Source: Sphingobium sp. TKS
GTDB lineage: Bacteria > Pseudomonadota > Alphaproteobacteria > Sphingomonadales > Sphingomonadaceae
Length of the DNA stretch: 64,000 nt
Direction: 5' to 3'
Assembly (NCBI RefSeq): GCF_001563265.1
Contig: NZ_CP005083.1
Coordinates: forward strand, 995,001-1,059,000
Position numbers and translations under genes: made by a program. Below the pieces are notes generated by a model that was not told where the DNA came from, searched no databases, and saw only the letters and a program-made list of their open reading frames with translations. The stretch's first letter is position 1, and every line of letters begins with the position of its first letter. Positions 57,240-64,000 of this stretch are shown here, one piece after another.

Positions 57240-57977
57240 ATGTATATGAACAGGGTCGTCGCCGGTTCCGATGCCAACACCTATGGCCGCACCGGCAATG
57301 CCAATTCTCCCGAACAGCTCGCGCGCCGCTATATGCCGCTCGTGCGCAAGACCGCCTGGCACGTCCATGGCCGCGTATCCAGCGCCATAGAGATTGAGGA
57401 CTTGCTCCAGATCGGCATGGTCGCGCTGGTCGAGGCGGCCAATGGTTTTGAGGATCGGGGCCTGGGTTTCGCCTCCTACGCGCAGTTGCGCGTGCGCGGG
57501 GCGATGATCGACCATCTGCGCCGCCATGCGACGATGACGCGCTCCGCCATGGCCCAGCGCAAGCAGTTGGCGGGCATACGCGGCCGGCTGGAACAGAAGC
57601 TGGGCCGTGCGCCGCTGGAAGCGGAAATGTCCGCGGAGATGGGGCTGGATGCCGCCGCCTATCGCGAAGTGGCCGACAGTTGCGAGATGGTGCAGCATAG
57701 CAGCATGGATGAGGTCTATTCCGACCAGTCCATGTGGTTCGCGGATGTCGAGGATCGCGCCGACGATGTGATGGAGCGGGAGGCGCTCAAAGGCGCTCTC
57801 GCCAAATGCATCGGGGAATTGCCGCAGCGCGAGGCGCTGGTGCTTCAGCTTTATTTCGTCGAGGAACTCAATCTGGAGGAAATCGGCGCGACGCTGGATA
57901 TCGGCGCGGCGCGTGTCTGCCAGATCAAGAAGGCGGCGCTCGACAAGCTGCGCGAGAAGCTGCGGGACTGGGACTGA
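57240..57977 (+). CDS. fliA: Flagellar sigma factor FliA (sigma-28)
   Basis: 245 residues; a GGAG ribosome site precedes the ATG. Region 2 (LVRKTAWHVHGRV...EIEDLLQIGMVALVEAANGFEDRGLGFASYAQLRVRGAMIDHLRR), and region 4 (LPQREALVLQLYFVEELNLEEIGATLDIGAARVCQIKKAALDKLREKL) are intact. It should drive flagellin, motAB and flgM, each of which has a TAAA-N15-GCCG-type site in this window. The opgH gene converges on it, with adjacent stop codons. Confidence 0.96.
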   Translation: MYMNRVVAGSDANTYGRTGNANSPEQLARRYMPLVRKTAWHVHGRVSSAIEIEDLLQIGMVALVEAANGFEDRGLGFASYAQLRVRGAMIDHLRRHATMTRSAMAQRKQLAGIRGRLEQKLGRAPLEAEMSAEMGLDAAAYREVADSCEMVQHSSMDEVYSDQSMWFADVEDRADDVMEREALKGALAKCIGELPQREALVLQLYFVEELNLEEIGATLDIGAARVCQIKKAALDKLREKLRDWD

Positions 57978-59876
57978 TCAACTATCGTTCGCCGGGTTCG
58001 ACAATCCATCGAACGGCGGCTTTGCATTATCGAGCTGCAACTGCCGATAGCGCGTCTTCTGGTAATTCTGCATCCGCCACCAGGGCTCCGCTACCTGGAA
58101 CAGCCCGCTTTTCGCGACATGGCCGCCCAGATCCTTGCGCGCCGTGAAGGCCGCGAAAAACGGCGCCAGCACCAGTCCCGCCGCCACCGGCATGATCCAG
58201 CCGAGCGAGGTGCCGGATTTGACCGCCAGCAGCGTCAGCCCCGCGCCCAGCAGGATATGCCATTTGAACAGCCAGATGGCGGGCAGTATCGCCATGCCGT
58301 CACGGTCGCGGGTCTGGCCGTTCCAACTGCTCTTGCGGCCCATCAGGATGCCGAACAGGTTGATGGTCTGGGTCAGCATGCTGACCGGCGCCATCAGGAT
58401 CGACAGGGCGATGTCCGCGATCACCCCGCGCACCATCCTGACGCCGCCGCCAAAGCCGATGCGCCGCGCCGGATCGGCCAGCGCCCAGAGCAGCGCCAGC
58501 AGCTTCGGCCCGAACAGCAGCACGGCGGTCAGCGCCAGCAGACTGCCCGAGGGCAGGATCGCGCTCGGCGGCCACACGCCCGCCGCCGCGCCGCCCAGCA
58601 CCACCAGCATCAGCGCTAGCCAAAGGGGGGAGGTGCAATAGGCCGAAGCGCCGACGAAAAGCTGGAACTTGCTGACCGGATGCATGCCCCTGATCTTCGT
58701 GAGCAGGGGAACATGCTGGATATTGCCCTGGCACCAGCGCCGGTCGCGGGTGGCGAGATCGGGCAGGGAGGGCGGAAATTCCTCGAAACTGTCGTCGGCC
58801 ATGACGATATGCACGTCCCAGCCACGGCGGCGCAGCAGCGCAGCCTCGACCATGTCATGGCTCATGATATGCCCGCCAAAGGGCGCGCGGCCCGGTAGTT
58901 CGGGCAGGCCGCAGCTTTGTGCGAAAGCCTTGGTCCGCAGGATCGCGTTGTGGCCCCAGAACATGCCTTCCGACCCTGCCCACCAGATCATGCCGGCGGC
59001 CGAGATCGGCCCGAAGAGGCGGCTGGCAAATTGCTGCCAGCGGGCGAAGAAGGTCGTGGCCCCGACGATCGACGGCACGGTCTGGATCAGGCCGACATGC
59101 GGATGCCGCTCCATATCGGATGCCAAACGCGCCATGGTCTGGCCGCTCATCACGCTGTCGGCGTCCAGCACGATCATATAGTCGTAAGCGCCGCCGAAGC
59201 GTTCCACCCATTCCGCGATATTGCCGGGCTTGCGGCCGATATTAAGAGCGCGGCGGCGGTAGTGGACCGGGCGGGAGAAGCCCTTGCGCATTTTCATATA
59301 GGCGGCGCGTTCGATCTCGCCATTTTCGGGGTTGGAATCGCTGAGGATGAAGAATTCGAAGCGCTCGCCGCCCATCACCTGCGCCAGCGAGCGCTCCATG
59401 ATCGACAGGCGGCCCAGTACGCCCTGAAAATCCTCGTTGCAGACGGGCAGCAGCACGGCTGTCTGCCCGCGCAGAGGTGGAGCGGTACGCGTGCGATAGG
59501 GCCGCACGCCTTGCCCTTTGCCCATGGTCAGCAGCAGAAAGCCGATCAGGCTGGTCGCGAAGCCGAAGGCGATCCAGGCGAAAAGAGGGATGAACAGGGC
59601 CAGATAAACCCCCTCCCACGCCGAAATGCCATCGAGGCCAATCGACCGCCGCATCTCATGCGCCGCCATGGATGCGGGCAGCAGCGCCAGCAGCACGACC
59701 AATGTCCGTCGCGCCCAGAGATCGATGTTGAAGGAGCGATGCGGCAGGTCGCGTGGAGTCGCGGAAAAATCCTGCGCGGGCATGGCCAGCGGTCGTTCCA
59801 CGGGAAGATGCTCGAACGCCCGTACAGGCGCCGATCCCATGGTCTTATCCGTGTGCCTGCCGCCTGTTGCTTTCAT
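57978..59876 (-). CDS. opgH: Glucans biosynthesis glucosyltransferase MdoH/OpgH
   Basis: 632 residues, shorter than the E. coli protein (847). Several membrane segments flank a GT2 glucosyltransferase core with VLDADSVMSG (metal-binding DAD), and the RDRRWCQGN acceptor motif. It polymerises periplasmic glucans from UDP-glucose across the inner membrane. The ORF has no signal peptide and starts 75 bases downstream of opgG on the same strand. Its stop abuts that of fliA. Confidence 0.93.
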   Translation of the reverse strand: MKATGGRHTDKTMGSAPVRAFEHLPVERPLAMPAQDFSATPRDLPHRSFNIDLWARRTLVVLLALLPASMAAHEMRRSIGLDGISAWEGVYLALFIPLFAWIAFGFATSLIGFLLLTMGKGQGVRPYRTRTAPPLRGQTAVLLPVCNEDFQGVLGRLSIMERSLAQVMGGERFEFFILSDSNPENGEIERAAYMKMRKGFSRPVHYRRRALNIGRKPGNIAEWVERFGGAYDYMIVLDADSVMSGQTMARLASDMERHPHVGLIQTVPSIVGATTFFARWQQFASRLFGPISAAGMIWWAGSEGMFWGHNAILRTKAFAQSCGLPELPGRAPFGGHIMSHDMVEAALLRRRGWDVHIVMADDSFEEFPPSLPDLATRDRRWCQGNIQHVPLLTKIRGMHPVSKFQLFVGASAYCTSPLWLALMLVVLGGAAAGVWPPSAILPSGSLLALTAVLLFGPKLLALLWALADPARRIGFGGGVRMVRGVIADIALSILMAPVSMLTQTINLFGILMGRKSSWNGQTRDRDGMAILPAIWLFKWHILLGAGLTLLAVKSGTSLGWIMPVAAGLVLAPFFAAFTARKDLGGHVAKSGLFQVAEPWWRMQNYQKTRYRQLQLDNAKPPFDGLSNPANDS

Positions 59877-59951
59877 GTCCGACCCATTTTCCGGTTCACC
59901 GCCTTATGCAAACCGGCCCAAACCCGCCGGGTTCCACAACAAGCCCTGCCG

Positions 59952-61451
59952 TCAGGCGCCGAGCGGGTAATGCACATATTCGCTGAACGGGCGATTGCCA
60001 GTGCGAAGTTGGGCGCGAATATCGGTCGACTTGCCCCGGTCCCGACGAATATCCAGGACCATCCGGAACATGTCCTTTTGATGCAGCACGGGATAACCCG
60101 CCTTTTTGACCAGCGTTCCTCCTGCCAGGTCGACCCATATGTCCGGGCGAGTCTGGGCCGGAACCCCGGCAAAGTCGACAAGAAAGCGTTCGACCCCGGT
60201 CTCGCCCGATTGCCCGGTCCAGATATTCTCGACCGTGGCAAGGCCGCTCGAACCGGGCGTTCGCGCCGCTGACCAGTCGAGCCGGTAGCTCGCCTCGATC
60301 CGGCTGCCTGCGCGGATGGAGGCGGCGGGCGTCCAATAGGCCGCGACATTGTCGGTATATTCGCTGTCGGTCGGGAAGGCGTAGAGTCGCACCTGCCCGG
60401 CGCCCAGCGGCTTGCGGCTGGTCGCCCAGAGCGACGGGCGCCGTTCGTAAAAGACGCCGTCATCCTGATAATGGTCGAAATCGCGGTCGCGCTGGAGCAG
60501 GCCAAACCCCTTGGGATTGCGCTCGGCAAAGACATCGACGCGTGGCGCGGAGGGATTGACCAACGGGCGGCAATGGGCGGTGCCGTCGGCGCTGGCGATG
60601 GACAGCATGTCGCTGTCATGGATTTCCGGGCGCCAGTCGGTGCGCTTGGCGCGGTCGGCCTGATCGTACCAGAACATGCTGGTCATCGGCATCAGTCCCA
60701 GTTCGGCTATGGGCTTGCGCGCGAACAGCACGGCATCGACATCCTGCCGCACGCCCTGCGGCGTCAACTCGTTGGCGAAGCGGAAGGCGCCGGTCAGCGA
60801 GGCGCTGTCCATCAGCGCATAGACGGTGACGCTGCTCCGCCCGGTCCGTTCCAGCCAGAAATGAGTGAAACGGGGAAATTCTTCCTTGCCCGAAATGCTG
60901 GTGTTGATCGCGACGGCGCGGGCCGACAGGCCGAACTGCTTTTCGGCGGGCGCCCGGAAATAGGTGGCGCCCAGGAAGGACAGCCAGTCGCCGTCCCGCG
61001 CCGCGTTCATGATGCGGAAACCCGAAAAGCCGGCATCGGGGCCAAGATTGCGCACCGCATTGCCGGGCGGGGCGTCGAACATGTCGGGATCGTAGCGGAG
61101 CGGCGTTGCCCGCCCTCTTTCGACCAGCGCGATCTCAACCGGCTGCTGCACCGTGCTGCTCAGAGGGAAAAGGCGAAGGCCGGTGTCGCCGCCCAGGTCG
61201 TTCCAGATCGTCCGTTCATCGCGGAAGCGCGCCTGGTTAAAGGCGTCATAGCCGATCTTGTCCGCGCCAGGGAAAAAGGGCGTCACGGCAAAGGGCGCGC
61301 GCGTCAGCCGCTGCGCCCGGCCGATCACCATGTCCCAGGAAAAAGCGCCGCCGCGGGGTTGAGCGAAAAGGGCGCGGGGAAGCAGCAGCGCCGCGCCGGA
61401 GGCGGCGATCATGGCGCGCCGCCCCATCCCGGTCGAAGAAATCTTGGTCAT
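59952..61451 (-). CDS. opgG: Periplasmic glucan biosynthesis protein OpgG/MdoG
   Basis: 499 residues from the ATG at 61451. A twin-arginine leader (GMGRRAMIAASGAALLLP) ends near ALFAQ, more like OpgD than OpgG in E. coli, so the D paralogue is possible. The mature protein has FAVTPFFPGADKIGYDAFNQARFRDERTIW and SMFWYDQADRAKRTDWRPEIHDSD, both family hallmarks. It branches or releases glucan in the periplasm. It heads the operon with opgH. Confidence 0.92.
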   Translation of the reverse strand: MTKISSTGMGRRAMIAASGAALLLPRALFAQPRGGAFSWDMVIGRAQRLTRAPFAVTPFFPGADKIGYDAFNQARFRDERTIWNDLGGDTGLRLFPLSSTVQQPVEIALVERGRATPLRYDPDMFDAPPGNAVRNLGPDAGFSGFRIMNAARDGDWLSFLGATYFRAPAEKQFGLSARAVAINTSISGKEEFPRFTHFWLERTGRSSVTVYALMDSASLTGAFRFANELTPQGVRQDVDAVLFARKPIAELGLMPMTSMFWYDQADRAKRTDWRPEIHDSDMLSIASADGTAHCRPLVNPSAPRVDVFAERNPKGFGLLQRDRDFDHYQDDGVFYERRPSLWATSRKPLGAGQVRLYAFPTDSEYTDNVAAYWTPAASIRAGSRIEASYRLDWSAARTPGSSGLATVENIWTGQSGETGVERFLVDFAGVPAQTRPDIWVDLAGGTLVKKAGYPVLHQKDMFRMVLDIRRDRGKSTDIRAQLRTGNRPFSEYVHYPLGA

Positions 61452-61535
61452 GGCGATCATCATGGGTGCGACAACTGCCAATGCAAGTGTTTCGATCCCG
61501 CATTGACTGGAAAATGGCCGATCGACAAATACGAT

Positions 61536-61565
61536 GAAGCCTCCGCCCGGGGGGACGGAGGCTTC
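61536..61565. terminator. 10-bp hairpin between opgG and flagellin
   Basis: Perfect arms GAAGCCTCCG and CGGAGGCTTC with a 10-base G-rich loop. It lies 120 bases past the flagellin stop, and about 85 bases upstream of the opgG start. No T-run, so termination is only likely. Confidence 0.5.
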
Positions 61566-61594
61566 GTTAAGCTGGTCGTTTCATCGAAGTCTTT

Positions 61595-61632
61595 GCCCCC
61601 GGCACGGTGGGGACTGATAATGTGCCGGGGGC
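61595..61632. terminator. 11-bp hairpin downstream of flagellin
   Basis: Perfect arms GCCCCCGGCAC (61595-61605) and GTGCCGGGGGC (61622-61632) with a 16-base loop, starting 54 bases after the flagellin stop. Highly stable; it may protect the 3' end of the flagellin message. Confidence 0.55.
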
Positions 61633-61686
61633 GGCATGACTGGCTGAGGTGACCAAGACCCCAGCCGGTCAATCTCTTGTCAGGCC

Positions 61687-62520
61687 TTAGCTGATCAGCT
61701 TCAGCACGCCCTGCTGGCTCTGGTTGGCCTGGGCCAGCATTGCGGTCGAAGCCTGGCTCAGGATCTGCTGCTTGGCGAGCGCGGTCGTTTCGGCCGAGAA
61801 GTCGGCGTCTTCGATGCGGCTGCGGGCGTCAGTCAGGTTGGTGACGTTCGCCGTCAGATTGTTGACCGTCGATTCGAGGCGGTTCTGCGCGGCGCCGAGA
61901 TCGGCGCGCTTGGTCGCCACCGTTGCCAGTGCCGTGTCATAGGCGGCGAGATCGCCGGCTGCGAAAGCGGGGGCGGCCACGGTGCCGCTCAATGCGCCGC
62001 CGGCCGAGGTGGCGACGGCAGACAGGTCGAGCTGACCCAGGGTGAGGGAAACGGTGTCGGTGCCGCTGGCGCCGGCCTGGATGTCGATCGTGGCCGGGGC
62101 GGACGCGGAGAACAGGTCCTTGCCGTTGAACTGGGTCTTGCTCAGGACCGAGTCGATCTGCTTGCCGAGCTGGTCGATTTCATTCTTGATGTTGCCCTGC
62201 GACTTCGTGTCGTTGGTGCCGTTCAGACCCTGAACCGTCAGTTCACGCATACGCTGCAGCATGTTGCTGACTTCGCCCAGCGCGCCTTCCGCCGTCTGGG
62301 CGAGCGAGATGCCGTCATTGGCGTTGCGGATGCCCTGGGTCATGCCGCGGATCTGCGAGGTCATGGTCGATGCGATGGCCAGGCCGGCGGCGTCGTCCTT
62401 CGCGCTGTTGATGCGCTTGCCGGTCGACAGGCGTTCCATCGCGGTGCTGAGAGCCTTGTTGGCCATGGCCGAAGCATTGGTGGCGCGCAGCGCCGAGGAG
62501 TTGGTTCCGATAACAGTCAT
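61687..62520 (-). CDS. fliC: Flagellin
   Basis: 277 residues, a minimal flagellin with little more than the D0/D1 core. N-terminal [54 protein letters not shown] and C-terminal [43 protein letters not shown] are conserved. It forms the filament. A sigma-28-like promoter stands 64 bases upstream. Only one copy is present here; others may lie elsewhere. Confidence 0.97.
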   Translation of the reverse strand: MTVIGTNSSALRATNASAMANKALSTAMERLSTGKRINSAKDDAAGLAIASTMTSQIRGMTQGIRNANDGISLAQTAEGALGEVSNMLQRMRELTVQGLNGTNDTKSQGNIKNEIDQLGKQIDSVLSKTQFNGKDLFSASAPATIDIQAGASGTDTVSLTLGQLDLSAVATSAGGALSGTVAAPAFAAGDLAAYDTALATVATKRADLGAAQNRLESTVNNLTANVTNLTDARSRIEDADFSAETTALAKQQILSQASTAMLAQANQSQQGVLKLIS

Positions 62521-62583
62521 GATAATCCCTTTCCGTTCACTATCAGGTCGCTGCCATCAGGCTGCTTGCGGCCTCGAAAGGGG

Positions 62584-62610
62584 ATAACGGCAGGGGCGAA
62601 AGAGCTTTTA
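62584..62610 (-). promoter_or_regulatory. Sigma-28-like promoter of flagellin
   Basis: Minus strand TAAA, 15 bases, GCCGTTAT, matching FliA consensus spacing and 6 of 8 bases of the -10 element, 64 bases before the flagellin ATG. Confidence 0.7.
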
Positions 62611-62713
62611 GGCCGTTGCGCGTTTTTTCTGATATTTTTCAGGAAAGCCCGGAAAACCGGGGCTAAATGGACCCTTATGGGCGCCCCTATATACAGAAGC
62701 GGGGGAAAAGTTC

Positions 62714-62759
62714 CGGCAAGGCGGAAAAAAATTGCCGTTATGCGGCAAGGGGTTTGCCG
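62714..62759. promoter_or_regulatory. Array of CGGCAA/TTGCCG half-sites
   Basis: CGGCAA at 62714; then TTGCCG at 62732, CGGCAA at 62743 and TTGCCG at 62754. The last three are spaced exactly 11 bases apart, so they lie on one helix face and form two overlapping palindromes. The same hexamers precede the flgB promoter. Confidence 0.55.
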
Positions 62760-62859
62760 CATTAACCATATGCTAACCACAGTCCGGCAGTTTCAAACCA
62801 TCGAAGGGGTCAGGGGCGTGCGGGGGCACAATCCTACCAAATCATGGGGACAAAAGTTC

Positions 62860-64000
62860 ATGTCATCGTTGGACGTGAGCCGAGGAGTCTGCGCGCTCGT
62901 TCCGGGCCTGCAGCACTGGCTGGAAAATGCGTTCTATTCCGTGCGGATCGTGGACGCGCAAAGTCCGCGTGAGCGCGAGGGCGCTGAACGGGATAATCGG
63001 CGCGTCCTGCTGGCGACCGAGATCGGCCATGCGACCCATCGCGACATATTGATCAACCTGGTGGACGGAGCGCCTTCGCTGGTGCCCGCCGCCAGCGGCC
63101 TGCCTGCCCGCGTGGCTTTCGGTCTGGAAGATATGGGCTTTGCCTTCGCGTTGATCGCGGAACTGGCCCGTCCGGCGGCTCTCCCGGCGGTGGGCGACAA
63201 TGCCAGCGCGCGCCTGATGACGCTGGCCGGCCGCGTGGCGCGCAGCGACGCCACCGTGCTGATCCAGGGCGACACCGGCACCGGCAAGGAAGGCATGGCG
63301 CGCTTCCTCCACGCCCAGTCGGGCCGCACCACCCATGACTTCATCGCCGTCAACTGCGCGGCGCTCCCCGAAACCATGATGGAGGCGATGCTCTTCGGTC
63401 ATAAGAAGGGCAGCTTCACCGGCGCGGCCAATGCTTCGGAAGGCCTGTTCCTGGCGGCGGACGGCGGCACCTTGTTCCTCGACGAAATCGCGGAACTGCC
63501 GCTGGCGCTTCAGGCCAAGCTGCTGCGCGCCATTCAGGAAGGCGAAGTGCTGCCCGTCGGCGCGACTCACCCGGTGCCGGTCAATGTCCGCATCATCGCG
63601 GCCTGCAACCGCAACCTTGCCGCCGAAGTCGCCGCCGGGCGCTTCCGCGAAGATCTTTACTGGCGCCTCAACGTCATGCCGCTGGAGCTGCGCCCGCTGG
63701 CCGAGCGTCCGGGCGACGTGACCGCCATCGCCGCCGCCATGCTGCTGCGGCATCAGGATATGGCGAAGGCTGCCTTTGTGTGGCCGACCGCCGCCGCTCT
63801 GGAAAAGCTGACCGCCCATGTCTGGCCGGGCAATGCCCGTGAGCTGGGCAATGTGCTGCAGCGCGCCGTTGTCCTGCGGGATGGCGACCGCATTTCCGCC
63901 GACGATCTGCACATCACCGGCGCGCCGCAGCTTCGCCTCGTGGAGCAGGTTCTGGCGCCCGCCGATCCGATCCGCCTGCGCGACGTGGCCCATCATTCGA
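62860..64000 (+). CDS. flbD: FlbD-like sigma-54 activator, 5' part
   Basis: 380 residues visible; the frame is open to the end. Residues 1-105 form a divergent N-terminal region without the usual receiver Asp-pocket pattern. The AAA+ domain follows: Walker A GDTGTGKEG (138-146), the sigma-54 contact loop GSFTGAANASEG (a variant of GAFTGA), Walker B GGTLFLDEIAELP, and FREDLYWRLNVMPLELRPL. The DNA-binding domain lies beyond the window. It should act on the four -24/-12 promoters seen here. The ATG at 62860 is in frame with the core. Confidence 0.9.
   Translation, partial: MSSLDVSRGVCALVPGLQHWLENAFYSVRIVDAQSPREREGAERDNRRVLLATEIGHATHRDILINLVDGAPSLVPAASGLPARVAFGLEDMGFAFALIAELARPAALPAVGDNASARLMTLAGRVARSDATVLIQGDTGTGKEGMARFLHAQSGRTTHDFIAVNCAALPETMMEAMLFGHKKGSFTGAANASEGLFLAADGGTLFLDEIAELPLALQAKLLRAIQEGEVLPVGATHPVPVNVRIIAACNRNLAAEVAAGRFREDLYWRLNVMPLELRPLAERPGDVTAIAAAMLLRHQDMAKAAFVWPTAAALEKLTAHVWPGNARELGNVLQRAVVLRDGDRISADDLHITGAPQLRLVEQVLAPADPIRLRDVAHHS

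Larger units (their letters stand above)
62521..62859. other. Divergent regulatory region, flagellin and FlbD-like gene
   Basis: 339 bases. It holds the sigma-28 site for flagellin (62584-62610) and the CGGCAA/TTGCCG array at 62714-62759. A promoter for the FlbD-like gene is expected between 62760 and 62859, but no -24/-12 or clear -35/-10 pair was recognised there. Confidence 0.6.

Noticed and set aside
54198..57698. 1166-residue open frame on the minus strand opposite the transglycosylase and flhA
   Set aside because: Shadow of GC-rich coding DNA; His/Arg/Asp-rich low-complexity product, while flhA on the other strand has full family conservation.

Overview
The window is a gene-dense, high-GC chromosomal segment that fits a sphingomonad (Sphingomonadaceae, Alphaproteobacteria), probably Sphingobium or Sphingomonas. 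This genus-level guess is an inference from codon use, TonB-dependent receptors of sphingomonad type, a DUF4169 gene, a ScfR-type regulator and flagellar genes with sigma-54 promoters and an FlbD-like activator. No insertion sequence, prophage, integrase, rRNA operon or CRISPR array was seen. The only RNA gene recognised is tRNA-Gly(TCC).

Bases 1-12.2 kb: the end of a TauE/SafE exporter, a small secreted protein, a TPR-sulfotransferase, a TonB-dependent receptor, and a tightly overlapping minus-strand operon of two transglutaminase-like proteins around a fused ATP-grasp/alpha-E protein. That operon is a widespread but functionally unassigned peptide-modification system. 12.3-18.3 kb: DUF488, a small unknown, uracil-DNA glycosylase, a class A beta-lactamase homologue, a DUF962/Mpo1-like membrane protein, and a GNAT / cupin / GNAT group.

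18.6-24.3 kb is an envelope polysaccharide and transport region: nucleotide-sugar (UDP-glucuronate type) epimerase, KdsD, KdsB, an odd histidine phosphatase, then LptA, LptC and RNase D on the other strand. 24.5-34.2 kb holds a dual cold-shock protein with a glycine-rich FGG/RGG tail, an AT-richer orphan, a ScfR-type regulator, a 55-residue protein, a PiT phosphate transporter next to an in-frame NUDIX-DUF47 fusion, a ZnuD-like receptor behind a probable Zur box, and a LysR regulator. 34.3-40.8 kb: tRNA-Gly, DUF4169, a Pro/Ala-rich membrane protein, argG, an EF-hand protein with a two-component system, and a second AT-richer orphan.

40.9-64 kb is a flagellar region: motBA, flgBCDEFGHIJKL, a second minimal MotA/MotB-like pair, flgA, flgM, flgN, a lytic transglycosylase, flhA, fliA, the periplasmic-glucan genes opgGH, flagellin, and the start of an FlbD-like sigma-54 activator that runs off the window. 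Promoter logic is visible in the DNA. Near-consensus -24/-12 sites precede flgB, flgG, flgA and the lytic transglycosylase. Sigma-28-like sites precede flagellin, motA and flgM. Clusters of CGGCAA/TTGCCG half-sites, probably bound by the FlbD-like activator, sit upstream of flgB and of the activator gene itself.
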